Source: Raffaelea ambrosiae (Eukaryota; Ascomycota; Sordariomycetes; Ophiostomatales; Ophiostomataceae). From it: a DNA stretch of 64,000 nucleotides. Of the stretch, positions 45,511 to 56,214 are shown one piece after another. How positions within the stretch are numbered: position 1 is the stretch's first letter; every line of letters begins with the position of its first letter. Position numbers and translations under genes: made by a program. The stretch lies in assembly GCA_002778195.1 (NCBI GenBank), contig PCDI01000012.1, forward strand, positions 455,276 through 519,275, read 5' to 3'. The notes under the pieces are model-generated. The model was given only the letters and a program-made list of their open reading frames with translations. It did no database searches and was not told where the DNA came from.

Positions 45511-47565
45511 TTACAACTCCCCAACGACGTCTTCGTCATCGTCCCGCTTATACACCCTCCGCCCGCCCATCCACGTCTCCCGTACCCGCATCTGCCGGAA
45601 CGCCCCAAGCTCATACTCGTCAAAGTCCCGGTCCAGCACCACCCAGTCCGCCAGCGCGCCCGCCGCGATCTGGCCCGCCTGCCCTTCCAAGAACGCACCG
45701 TACGCAGGGCCGCGCGTGAACCCGTACAGCGCGTCCTCCCGCGACAGGGACTCTTCCGGGTAGAAGGGGGGCACGGCCGTCGTCTCCGCGTCCGGCCGCT
45801 TCCGGGCCACCGCCGCATAGATCCCCTGGAACGGGTCCGGCGGCTCGATCGGGAAGTCGCTGCCCAGCACCACATGGTGGCGCACCTCCCCGTCGTGGCT
45901 CCACACAAAGGACCGCATGCGGTACGCCTCGTCGCGCGTGCGCTGGGGGCCCAGGCGGGCCTCGGCATAGGCGCTGTCGGACGTGGCGTGCGTCGGCTGC
46001 ACCGAGGGGACGATCTGGAGGGCGTGGATGCGCGCCTGGTCGTCGGGGTGGACAATCTGGGCGTGCTCGATGCGGAACCGGGCCCCGGGCGCCGCGCCTC
46101 GGGTTCCCTGGCTGCGGCCCTGGCCCTCCACCCCCCCCGCAAAGTCCTCCACGCCCAGCTGGCACTCGGCCGGGGCCCGGGCCGGACACAGATCCAGCAG
46201 CGCCGCCTCGAGCGCGTCCACGGCATACCGGTTGGCGCGGTCGCCGATGGCGTGGATGTTGACCTGGAACCCGGCGGCCGACCACTGCCGGGCGAGCCGG
46301 GTCAGCGTGGTGGCGTTCACCAGCAGCGACCCGGCCGTGTCCGGCCGGTCCGCGTACGGCTCCAGCATGGCGCTGCCCCAGCTGCCGAGGGCGCCGTCGG
46401 CAAAGAGCTTGACGCTGTGGACGAGGAGGAGGGCCGACCCCGACCCCGACCCCGACCCCGCCGCCCGCGCTCCCAGTCGCCCCGTGGGGGTCTGCACAGC
46501 CGCCACATCGTCGGCGCAAAACGTGTTCCGCTCCGCACACTCGACCATGGCGTTGACCCGGACACTCCAGGCATCCGTGTTCCCGCTGGCCGCCGCCAGC
46601 TCCTTGTACAGGGCCAGGTCCGCCGGCACCACGCCCGCGTCGTGCACCCCCACCAGCCCCATGCGGCTCAGCGCCTGCATGGCCGTCTGGATGTACGCCG
46701 TCTTGGCCACCCGGTCCGGCCGCGGCCAGCGCGCGACCACGAGGTCCATGGCGTTGTCGCAGAACACGCCCAGGCCGGGGTCGCGGACGATCTCGCCGCC
46801 GGGGACGTCGTCTGGCATGTGTGTGTCCAAGAGATCCAGGACCGGCGGGGACACCCACAGGCAGTGGCTGTCGACGCGGTCGAGCATGATGTAGAGGCCA
46901 GCCAGACGCGGATCATCGTCGTCGTCGTCGTTGTCGTCGTCGTTATCGTCGACGAGCTGGGCGGCGGTCGGCATGGTGCCGTCGGCCTGCAGCGCCATCT
47001 GGTCCCAGCCGAAGCCGCGGAGCCACTGGGTGGCCGAGCCGGCCGTCGGGTGCTGGCGGACATACGCCCGCAAACGACGGCGCACCTCCCCGAGCGACCG
47101 CGACCCAAAGAGGTCGACCGAGTGCAGGAACTCGCCGTACTGGATCAGGTGGCCGTGGCCGTCCCAGAGACCGGGGACAACATAGCCGGGGGACACGGCG
47201 GCCCTCTCGTCCGGCGTGCCGTCGCCGCCGCCATGTTCGTCGGCAAAAACACGCGTGAAGCGCCCGTCCGCGACGGTGAAGCAGCGCGCTGTCGGCTGGT
47301 CGTCGGCCATGGTCTTGATGCCCTGATAGCAGTATGTCTGGGCTGCCGAGGCTGGGGCGGCCTGTGTGGCCCACGAAGGAACCAAGGACGACAGGGACGG
47401 CCACGACGCAGCCAGGGGCGGCTGTACATCCTTCAGGTACGCGCCACCGGCCAGGGCCACGGCGCCGGCGACCGCAGCCGCAGCCGCAGCAGGCAGGCCC
47501 GTCGACCAGACCGACTTCGGCGCGTGCCGCGATGGCGGCTGTGGTGGGGTGGGAGTGGGCGCCAT
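45511..47565 (-). CDS. Amidohydrolase family 3 protein (YtcJ-like), membrane-anchored
   Basis: This 684-residue, intronless metal-dependent hydrolase belongs to the Amidohydro_3 group that includes N-substituted formamide deformylase and YtcJ. Metal-site motifs are present in order: HxH at His137/His139 (GLWDGHGHL), the Lys region (VHSVKLFADGALGSWGSA), His in FQVNIHAIGDRANR, His in FRIEHAQIVHP, and the final Asp in VLGSDFPIEPP. A hydrophobic Ala/Gly-rich segment near residues 22-44 may anchor it in a membrane or act as a signal anchor. An Asp/Asn-rich insert (about residues 205-220) and a Gly-Ser repeat are low-complexity additions. The ATG at 47565 is the first in frame; a GTG 16 codons upstream is not used. 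The substrate cannot be told from sequence. Confidence 0.88.
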   Translation of the reverse strand: MAPTPTPPQPPSRHAPKSVWSTGLPAAAAAAVAGAVALAGGAYLKDVQPPLAASWPSLSSLVPSWATQAAPASAAQTYCYQGIKTMADDQPTARCFTVADGRFTRVFADEHGGGDGTPDERAAVSPGYVVPGLWDGHGHLIQYGEFLHSVDLFGSRSLGEVRRRLRAYVRQHPTAGSATQWLRGFGWDQMALQADGTMPTAAQLVDDNDDDNDDDDDDPRLAGLYIMLDRVDSHCLWVSPPVLDLLDTHMPDDVPGGEIVRDPGLGVFCDNAMDLVVARWPRPDRVAKTAYIQTAMQALSRMGLVGVHDAGVVPADLALYKELAAASGNTDAWSVRVNAMVECAERNTFCADDVAAVQTPTGRLGARAAGSGSGSGSALLLVHSVKLFADGALGSWGSAMLEPYADRPDTAGSLLVNATTLTRLARQWSAAGFQVNIHAIGDRANRYAVDALEAALLDLCPARAPAECQLGVEDFAGGVEGQGRSQGTRGAAPGARFRIEHAQIVHPDDQARIHALQIVPSVQPTHATSDSAYAEARLGPQRTRDEAYRMRSFVWSHDGEVRHHVVLGSDFPIEPPDPFQGIYAAVARKRPDAETTAVPPFYPEESLSREDALYGFTRGPAYGAFLEGQAGQIAAGALADWVVLDRDFDEYELGAFRQMRVRETWMGGRRVYKRDDDEDVVGEL

Positions 47566-48160
47566 CCCGGGTGGGGAGGGGGGGAGGGGGGGAGAGGCGT
47601 GTTCAGTGATCACAACTTAGGGGGGGAGGGGACTTGATCAGTCCGTGTCGTTTTTTCACATATCCAACTTCGCATCCGTACTTCTCCTTGTCCCGTTTGC
47701 TGTCTCGTGAAAGAAATGTTGGGGCTGCTGGTGGAGCCACCCAGCTCGTGCAGAATTGTGCCTCCATAGATGCATGATTGATAAGAAAAAAAAATGGGAA
47801 AGATAAGCGATTGGGCAAACTTCCTTATTTGGACGTGTGAGAGCTGTATTGGTTGGCGGTGGCGGTTTCTCGCACTGCTTTTATCCAGGTCCGTTGCCTC
47901 TTTTTATGTCTAACTAGGATGGTATTTACCCGCCGAGAACCAATATAACAATAGGCACACTCTTTTTTCCTCCTCCGTACGAGAGGCAGAGTCGAAGCCA
48001 GACTCTCCTTTCCAACGTAGACAGATATGCGAGAGAGCTTGCTGGAAAGACAGTTCGATTCCTGAGCCAAATTTCAGTCGCTCCTTTTGTCGTGTCGTAC
48101 ATTCTACACTTTCAAGCCTACCTTGGCTTGCCGGTCAATCAACTCCCCCTTTTCGCCCCC
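47566..48160. other. Divergent promoter region
   Basis: About 0.6 kb between the amidohydrolase start and the secreted-protein start. It contains G-rich runs near 47570-47630 and a C/T-rich leader before 48161, and I see no gene. Confidence 0.55.
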
Positions 48161-48811
48161 ATGCTCTTCCCTTGCGCCTTCGCCGTCCTGGCTGCCTTGC
48201 CAGCAGCCCTGGCTATGGCCCTGGCCAAACCAGAGCAGATCCGCTCCGACCAGGATCCCACATTCCACTACTACCTCCAAGCGTATCCGAAGAACAGTAT
48301 ATTCACCCTATCCAACTGCCATCCAACTGGCATCCAATTTCCCCCCAAAATACCGGCCCACTGACTTTTTTTTTTGGCCTCTCCAGCGTCCATGGTCGTG
48401 CTCGGCCCTGTCGCCACCAGCGAGTACTTCAACATTGCCGGCTCGATCCAGTCGACCAACACGAGCCGCTTCCTCAACATTGGCAGCGACAGCACCTCCT
48501 ACAAGACCCTGACCTTTGATACCACGGCGTCGACCAACGCCTGGCAGCTCGAGGGCGACACCATCATCACAAGCACATCCAGTAGCTACGGGCGACGTGA
48601 GTTTCCTCCGACCGCTGGGAGGGGGTTTGCCTCCACGCCGGAGTGAATTCTACCCAACTAGCTATCAACTAACTCCCTCTCCAAAGAGCTCAACTTTGTC
48701 GTCTGCAGACTCGACGGCGGCTTTTGGCAGGTTTACCTGCAGACGGGCAGTGCCATGCCGAGTGGCCAATGCAGCAACTACCAGTCGCTTCATCTGCCCT
48801 GTCTGTGTTGA
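48161..48811 (+). CDS. Small secreted protein of unknown function
   Basis: Exons are 48161-48296, 48387-48596 and 48687-48811 (156 aa); phases agree and all introns are GT-AG of 90 nt. The first about 22 residues (MLFPCAFAVLAALPAALA...) are a classical signal peptide. The mature part is Ser/Thr-rich, with EYFNIAGSI and STNTSRFLNIG segments. The C-terminus carries four cysteines (FVVC, GQC, LPC, LC), enough for two disulfides. The FVVC...W.VYLQTGS...GQC pattern faintly recalls fungal PhiA-type cell-wall proteins, but I cannot claim homology. Intron 1 uses the donor at 48297 rather than the earlier GT at 48283, because only that keeps the exon 2 frame. It could be an effector-like or cell-wall protein. 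Confidence 0.75.
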
Positions 48812-49306
48812 AAAAGGGAAGAAAAGGGCATCCCACGGAAGCAAAGCACCTTCATTCGACCAAAAAGTGGATATCAACAGTTCATAATCATTTGAAAAGA
48901 AAAGTATATACTTGGACTGCTCCAAAGAGAGGAGGCCATCTGTGCTCCATATATCCTGACGAGAGGCACATGTAAGGCAGTCTGTAATGTACACCAAAAA
49001 AGAAAGTCTAACCCAAAAAAAAATATAAGACAAAGACGACAGATGATCTCTCAAACCCTCCCCGCCCCCCCCCAAAAAAACCCCCAAAGTCTTAACAGAA
49101 CCTCAAATGCCGTAGGGGTAATACAATGCTCCTCTCTCTCGCCGGGACTCTATACCTTGGAACATCCAAAAAAAACCAAACAAAGACACACGAACACATA
49201 AGAGTAAAGGGGAATATGTAAAGCAAAACGTCAAAAAACAAGAGAAACGTAATTCAAGGTGGGAAAAAAACGCTGATGGATGGTTGTCTCATATCATGAA
49301 CAGTCG
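48812..49306. other. Intergenic region between convergent 3' ends
   Basis: AT-rich, with A and C homopolymers. I see no gene. Confidence 0.6.
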
Positions 49307-51103
49307 TCATACAACTGTGTTTCCCATGACAAACACCAACAAGATACCACTTAGCACGCAGACAGCGGCAAACGCCGTCCAAACGGTGATTTGGTTGACC
49401 ATGCTCAGGCGCCTTTGCCGGGCCATGTTCATACCCAAAGCAGCGCATGCAAACCCCAAGCTGGACACCACGCCCATCGTCACGCCCGCATCTACCTCGG
49501 CCCTCATCTTGTGCCGACCCGTCGCGATCAGAATGGCAGCTATGCCTAGCAGGCCGATCGCAGCGGCGTAGCAGATGAGGATACCGCGGAGCAACATGAT
49601 GTCCCGATAGTGCGCAAGCAGTTGATCACTGACGGATGGAAATGCCGCGTAGTGTGTCTCGTAGCCCTGGGGGAATCCACTGTCGCTGCCAAAGACATCG
49701 TCTTCATCGCCGCTTTCGCGGTCGCCGTCGTCTTCGTCGTCGTCCTCTGCATCGCCATCATGGTCCATATCAACATTTCCGTTCAAATGCACGCCTCCGG
49801 TTGTGCCGTAACCACCGTTCTGCGATAATAACGGCGCGTTCTCGCCGAAAGCCTCCCCATGATGTTTGCGGGCTGCTATCCACTTCTTCGCCTTTTCGTA
49901 CGGAACTGTGAAAAAGGATACGACGGTAGCCATGCCTGGAAACTCGGAATCGTCCTCGGGCTGCAAGTAAATAGCATAACCGCCGTTGTCGCCGCCGCCA
50001 TCGCCGGCCTCACTGCCATCATCGTACTCGTTCCAATAGTGTGTCTGAACAGGCGGCGTTGTAGTAATGGTGACGTGTCGCGAAGAGTCGCCGGAAGAGA
50101 CGCGCGATTGCGGCAAGATGGATCCGGCGGACGACGAAAGAGCGTGCAACGTGGAAGAGGAAGACGAGTACAGCTGGCTGCGGGCACTGCTGCGGCGACG
50201 GTGCTGGCCGACATCGGGTTCCTCGGGTGTGATGGTCCCGTTCTGTGGTGTCTGCGGGGAGCTGCTGTGTGGTGTGGCGGCTCGGACGGTCGCAAGCAGC
50301 TCGTCGCATTGGCTCTCCAGATGGGTGAAGTCCCGTCTGGTGAAACTCTTAGGGTCAGACAGGACGTTTTCCCGGAAACGGGTGCCCAGGGAGCTGGAGC
50401 CTGTCCATTTCTGCACAGACGTGTTAGCACGTGAATAGAGGCTGTGTGAAAAAAAGAGGCAGCCAATTGGGGAGGGAGGGGGTACACAGAGAGCTTGCCC
50501 AGGGGGGGGGGAAGCTAGATGTGTGAGGGGAAGGGAGAGCTCATAGCACATACCCTGTACTTCTTCAGGATCTTCCGGAAAGCCACAACCTGAGCATTGA
50601 CGAAGCGGGACAGGTCGCGAACCTCGTCGCCGAGCTGGACAGTTGTGCGGTCGTACTTTGCGAAGCGGCGCTGGCGCTTGAGCGTGGTGGTGCCTCGAGC
50701 GGAGCGCACTAGCAGGCGCTGGACTTGATCTGAGACGTGTTCTGAGAATTGTGTTAGCAGAGAAGGCTGCAGAGAAGGCTCGGTCGGGGAAGGGCGACAA
50801 GAGTCTGTTGGTGTAGAGACGGAGAGAAAAGGCGGGAAGAGTGCACGTACGGAGTCGGCGGTTGAGCTCGTCGGCCTTGGTGGCCACGAAGAGGCCGACC
50901 CGGTCGTGCTGGCGACAGAGCTCATCGTAAAAGTCGTTCTCGAAACGCTCGAGGGCGGTGTCCTTGTGGCCCGGGATGGCAATGGCGGTGGCCTGGTCGC
51001 GTGTGGTGTGGACCTTGATGAACTCCTTGAGAGTGTTGTAGTCGATGTTATGAAGGCTCCATTCCGGCACGGACTCAGACTCCAATTGCTGGCCGTATTT
51101 CAT
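49307..51103 (-). CDS. SPX-domain membrane protein (Vtc5-like)
   Basis: Exons on the minus strand are 51103-50851, 50741-50554 and 50410-49307 (514 aa). The N-terminus is an SPX domain, which binds inositol pyrophosphates and reports phosphate status: MKYGQQLESESVPEW at the start, YNTLKEFIKVH, a RFENDFYDEL helix and, after intron 1, FVNAQVVAFRKILKKYRK with the basic ligand-binding lysines. A Ser-rich and then acidic spacer follows. Three C-terminal membrane helices lie at about residues 420-444, 455-476 and 487-509. SPX plus three TM without a polymerase tunnel domain resembles yeast Vtc5 (YDR089W), an enhancer of the vacuolar polyphosphate polymerase complex. The unspliced frame is also open through both introns, but those inserts break the SPX fold. 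It is smaller than yeast Vtc5, so orthology is likely rather than certain. Confidence 0.88.
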   Translation of the reverse strand: MKYGQQLESESVPEWSLHNIDYNTLKEFIKVHTTRDQATAIAIPGHKDTALERFENDFYDELCRQHDRVGLFVATKADELNRRLRTCTLPAFSLRLYTNRLLSPFPDRAFSAAFSANTILRTRLRSSPAPASALRSRHHHAQAPAPLRKVRPHNCPARRRGSRPVPLRQCSGCGFPEDPEEVQGMCYELSLPLTHLASPPPGQALCVPPPSPIGCLFFSHSLYSRANTSVQKWTGSSSLGTRFRENVLSDPKSFTRRDFTHLESQCDELLATVRAATPHSSSPQTPQNGTITPEEPDVGQHRRRSSARSQLYSSSSSTLHALSSSAGSILPQSRVSSGDSSRHVTITTTPPVQTHYWNEYDDGSEAGDGGGDNGGYAIYLQPEDDSEFPGMATVVSFFTVPYEKAKKWIAARKHHGEAFGENAPLLSQNGGYGTTGGVHLNGNVDMDHDGDAEDDDEDDGDRESGDEDDVFGSDSGFPQGYETHYAAFPSVSDQLLAHYRDIMLLRGILICYAAAIGLLGIAAILIATGRHKMRAEVDAGVTMGVVSSLGFACAALGMNMARQRRLSMVNQITVWTAFAAVCVLSGILLVFVMGNTVV

Positions 51104-51614
51104 GGTTTGGGGGATGCGGACGAGCCTGGCACAGGCGATGGGGGCTCACGGCGCGCGAGGGCGTTTGGCAGTCGAAATCGCTGTTTCTTCTCGAGGTTGT
51201 GAGGTCGTCTGGGGATTGGCGGCGATGTAAGCTGAGATGGATCTACGCGGGCGGCGGGATATGACGGTGATCCGATCGTACGCCGTAGTAGTGTCGCTTT
51301 CCTTTTATTTGTTTGGATTGTTTGTTCGACTAGCCGTGGGGGTTGGAATTTGATATACAGACGAGCCAGTCGTGACGTGATGCGTTCCAATCGACATACG
51401 GATGAAATGGTGCAGGAGAGAATGGCAGGTCCCAAGAAGACGAAATTGGGATACGCAAGGACGGAATGGGCGGCGGGCCTGCAGGGGTGTGTGTGCCGGG
51501 CGCAGCGATAAGGAAAGCAAAACCGGAGACGTGCGAGGAGACGCACAGAAAAGAGGAAGAAAGAGTGTGGTAGTTAATACTCGTAGATAAGCTGTAGGCG
51601 CAGGCAGTCGGGGA

Positions 51615-51638
51615 GCCAGGAAGCCAGGAAGCCAGGAA
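51615..51638. repeat. 8-bp tandem repeat (GCCAGGAA x3)
   Basis: Three exact consecutive copies upstream of the SPX-domain gene. Confidence 0.92.
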
Positions 51639-52744
51639 ATCAGAAGTGAGAGACAAAAGACCCGAGAAAACAAAGAATAACAGCAAAAGACCCCTCCCAA
51701 AAAAACTCCCAAAAGACGAAGTGAAAGGACGTGGGCGTGTCTGTCTTTATTCGACTTCAGACATGCAATCTTGCTCTCCGGGGAGGTTGCAATGGCGAGA
51801 CGATCTGGGCATGGGCGAATCTGAGACAGCTGAATGCAGACAGGGGCCGTGGACGAGCCGGACGGGGAGGAGAGGAAAAAGAAAAGAGAGCAGACGGCCT
51901 GGAGCCTGGAGATGGATTGGGCTTAGGATAGGAAAGAGGGTCCAGTCTTCAAGGGGAAAGGCGACCACGCCGAAAGCCATTTTAGTGCGTCCAGCTGCCA
52001 AGACTTTAAAAACCCAGGCGTGTTGGGTGGAGAGCAGGCGCAGGCGTAGGCTAGTACACAGTACATACGTAGTAGTACGAGTAGACCAAAAGTCTGGAGG
52101 CCAACCTTTGGGGGCAGAGGAGGGCCAAGACGTGTCAGTCAGTACCAAAAAGAAATGTATAAAGAATAAAAAGACAGAACGAGGTCAGATACGTCAAGCA
52201 CACGTGCAGGGAAAATGGGCGAACACTGGAGAAAAATCACCCCGGTTGAACGGCGTACATACGGATCACGCGTCGCAAGTGGCTGGGTCGCTCCTGCCTC
52301 GATTGCGCTTCTGCACCTCTGCTCCTGCCATTCTGCGAAAGCTGGCGCCGGTCGCTCCTGCCCTGGCTCCGTTCTTTTTGGCGGAACCGGGGTCTGCCAT
52401 GTCTCTATCCCGCTAAAATGGCAAAGTGCCAGGCCACGGCTCAGAGTGGCGCTGTGGGTGCGGTGGACTGCAACAGAGCCAGCGAGTGCCGCTAGGCCCA
52501 ACCCGGCTAAGAGGGGAGGCTCTTGGCACGTCGTTCGCTGTTTTCACCACTGGACAATACTGTACCATGTATTGCGATGGGCTCTCTCGTGTCAGTCTCG
52601 TAGTAATCACGCTTGCACTGTCATTGCGACGTGTTTCCAACGGGGACGGACCCCTGGCGCCGGGTTCGCTGGCGCTGGCGCGTGCGTGGTTTCTTTTATT
52701 TCTTTGGTCTTTATTCTCTGGTTTGGGGGGGCTCTTTGGGCTGT

Positions 52745-52850
52745 TTGTCTCGCTTCGGTCTCGTGTCTCTTTGGTCTTTGATCCCTTTTGTCTCTTTGCG
52801 CTAGTTTGTCTCTTTGGTCTCTTCGGTCTCTTCGGTCTCGTTTGCCTCCA
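52745..52850. repeat. Imperfect TTTGTCTC/TTCGGTCTC array
   Basis: A run of about ten 8-9-bp pyrimidine-rich units ending in GTCTC or GTCTCTT on the plus strand, in non-coding sequence. Confidence 0.75.
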
Positions 52851-55800
52851 GTAGTCGTAATAATCGCCCAACACCACCAATTCCTACGAGTAGTGAGCTC
52901 CTGTCAGCCGTCAAACTGCAGTGCCGTCACTAACTACGACTTTTTCAAGGTGGTTGCTGTTGGACTTGGCTGCTACGTTTCCCTGCCTCCGTATCACCTG
53001 CTATCTTATCTTGCCCTTTGCATCCGTAATACATATCGAGTTGCTCGTCTCGAACAACCCGACAGTCTTGAGATCGTCTTTCTCTCTTCCCAGTTTTTCT
53101 TCGTTTTCTCTCTCCCCAGATCTCAACGCTCGCACAATCTGTCGTTCTTTCTCGTACTTTCCAGCCAGCCAATCAGGGATCCACACCGTCAAACGCCTCT
53201 TCGCCACCACTGCAAAACTGGAGAATTCGTGCATCGTGTGCAATGAAAAAAAAAAATTTATAATAATAAAATAAAAATCTTCACGGCATGCCCCAGTTGT
53301 CGTATGCATGGTCGCCCTGCCAGAGATGTCTTGCGCCTCGGGAAAAGTCCAAAAACAGTGTACGGTGTAGTGCGAGTACTCTTTTGCGGTCTTTTGCGTG
53401 GACGAGCAAGTGAACCGCAATAACCGGTCGGCCCTATGGAACCGCGCCTGGTCTACGATATTGCTCTCTGCCATCGCCAAGGACGTTCGTTTATCAACTT
53501 TTGGCGGGCATGGGGGATTTTCTTACATAAGAGCCGTCCGAACAAAGCTTGGTCACCATCATTGGCGAGCACATAGTCTTGGGTTCTTGTGTCTGTCCGG
53601 TCTATTGCTTCTTTTCGATCAATCTCCACTTCGCAAAGGCCCTGCCTCTCTCCATTCCTCCGTTCTTTTGTGTTCGCGACGTCTACATACTATACAGTAG
53701 GCATCATGAACAGCGTATCGTATCCTACATATCTGGCCAACCGGAGGATGTGGCCCAAAACGGCCATGTCGGTCAAATCACACTCACACACAAAAACCGG
53801 AACACCACCACAAAGTTTCAGAATGGAGGGAAATCCAAGTCCTTCCGACCGTTATTCTCGTACTTTGGCATGCCCTTTCCTCCCCGTAGGCCGTTGTATC
53901 ACGCTATCCACGGCATTTGAATAGCTTGAGCGGCATCCGGAAAGTTCTCCTGTCATTGACGAATGATAGGCCCTGGACGGCACACGTGGGCCATCCGCTG
54001 GTTCTCCATGCTCCGCACCCGGATGCAGAGCCGTTTCCATGTCGGAGCTTTTGGCAAGCTCCCTGTACTTCTTCTGCTCTTTTCTAGACCTTGTCTGACC
54101 CGTCCTCCCGCGCCTTGCCTGAATTGACAAGCTCCAATGGACCCGGCAGTCCCAAAAATGCCTTGGGGGGTGGGTGCCACGGTGAAGCACACCACTACTA
54201 TTTAAGATACGTACCGGTACTACATAGTATGTACTCGTACACAGTAGCTTGCTGTCTCTTATAAGTAGTACAAACATCATGGTAGCTTGTTTCGTATCCA
54301 TCTGCACTGCAGAAACTTCCAGATTTCCAGATGGCGCTGTCGCCTCCTCCACCTCTCTATTGCCTGGATCGAGTCTGCCGCAGAAGACCTGCATGCTGCT
54401 GCTCGCACCCTTGGGTACCACTGATCCTCCCTTCTTGAAGGCCAAGAGTCCTTCATTGTCTCACCGGCGACTGCTAACCGAGGTCACGCGACACATCTCC
54501 GAAAACGAAAGTCCAGTCTCTGGTCTGCCAGCCCGGAAAGGCTGTGCAAGAAAAAGAGCTACCGAACCCTGCCAGCGAGTGGACTCCCTGCACGGAGCAC
54601 AGCAACAAAACTACATACTAACTATGTAGTATGCGCATTGTTGTTTCTGTTCTTCCAAGACTCGCCAACACAAGGTCATAGCTCTGCTTGTCAATCTGTC
54701 TCCTAGCATGTCTCCTAGGACCTGCATTCCCACCTGCTGCAGTCTCCACTTCCAAGACGTCCAAGCTACATACATAGTAGTACGATGGAACCACAAGCGA
54801 GAACTGCTCCATATCAATCCACAATTCTTTGAATTTTCCCCGTTTCCTGCCTTCCGTTGTACGAAGTACTATGTAGGAAGAATATTGAGAACCCCAGTAT
54901 AAAAAAATCCTGGGAAAAATCCAAAACAAGATCGTGACAAAACAGTTCATGCTTGCATCCCTATAGTGGGTGTGCGTTGCAGTGCGTCTGCGTCTGCGTT
55001 TGCGTCTGCGTGACCCGTCAGTGCACACTTGTACTATGTAGAGGTGATGAGTCAAAGGCGTATCAATTAAAGAGCTAACACCAACGGGCCAAGTAAATGC
55101 AAGTTGCTCACATGCCGACAAGTCTCGGCCAGTTCTCTGGTCAGGCATGTCTGACTCCTTGCTCTTTGTTGCTTACTCCAGGTCAACATGCCCGCCCAAC
55201 CCAGAGGCTCATCCAGAAAAGAAGAGGGGTTGGAAAAGAAACAAAATGAACGGAACTTTGTACTAAGTATAATTGTATCTTGTAGATCTCCCGCAAATGT
55301 GCTCTCATTGTTCCTCGCCGGCCAATGGACGAGCCAGGAGCACCAAGCACTGAGACAAATTAAAGGTTTCAATCAGTGAAACAAGTAAATTCTTCGGTCT
55401 GCCGGTCTTTTCTAACCCGTCCCTTTGGGCTCCGTTGTGCTAACCACGTCGGTCTTTCTCTTCTTGTTCAAAGATCCTCCTCAAAAAGTATCGCGTATCG
55501 CTGCGCCTTCTTATTATATTTATCCCTCTCTTCGCTTGATTCAATTGTACAACTCCCGAGCGGAAACTTGAATATTTTGTTACGTAGTACTTTACGGGGC
55601 GAAGTCCGAGGGCCTGGACCTTTTTTTTTTCAAGTTCGGAAACAATGCATGCGGCATTGTGTAGCAACAACAAGAACAAAAAGTGACAGATGGTTGTGAG
55701 CAGAATTGAAACAAGAAGCGAACAAGGGCGAAGAGACAAGAGGAACAATGATCAAAGTCCAAGCTCAAAAGAGCAAACAGCCATGGGGGCCAGTCCATGG

Positions 55801-56214
55801 CTCTGTTGTCCTGCCACCTTTTCAATGACGTTTAGATTGCCGGTCGAGCCAATCATTTCCAATATTGCGCCTTCTTCATTGGGTAATGTGAGAAGTCTGT
55901 GGACGAGGCTGAATCCTGCCAAGACCCACTCATGAGAACCCACCCGCCAAAACGTGCTGGAGGCAAAGCTATTCTCAACGTCTACGGACCGAGGCCGAAC
56001 TTGATCTCGCATTAGTCTGAAGAGCAAAAAGAAAAGCGCATGTTTGCTTTCTATGGAATATCAAAAAGAATGAAAGTCGACGACTACGTTCCACAAGAAA
56101 TAACACAAGAAATAACAAATCCATAATATCCAAAACGCCACATCCAAAATATTCTCCAGTTCGATACATTCGTAAGGAGTCTCTTTCTCACATGCCAAAA
56201 AAAAAAAAACACCA

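Larger units (their letters stand above)
51104..56214. other. Five-kilobase intergenic region, no gene recognised
   Basis: Lies between the SPX-gene start and the 3' end of the FHA kinase. It contains a GCCAGGAA array (51615-51638), a pyrimidine array (about 52745-52850) and many copies of a short GTACTATGTA-like motif between 52.0 and 55.6 kb. Open frames are short and unsupported. Confidence 0.55.

Noticed and set aside
43944..47565. Secondary-metabolite cluster around the norA-type reductase
   Set aside because: No polyketide synthase, NRPS, terpene cyclase, P450 or cluster regulator is adjacent; the amidohydrolase and aldo-keto reductase are merely convergent.
45388..47637. 749-codon plus-strand open frame opposite the amidohydrolase
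   Set aside because: Antisense shadow caused by high GC at third positions; the minus strand carries all metal-binding motifs in order.
48040..48075. tRNA-like B box (GTTCGATTCC)
   Set aside because: The flanking bases do not form a T stem or an acceptor stem, and no A box lies at the right distance.
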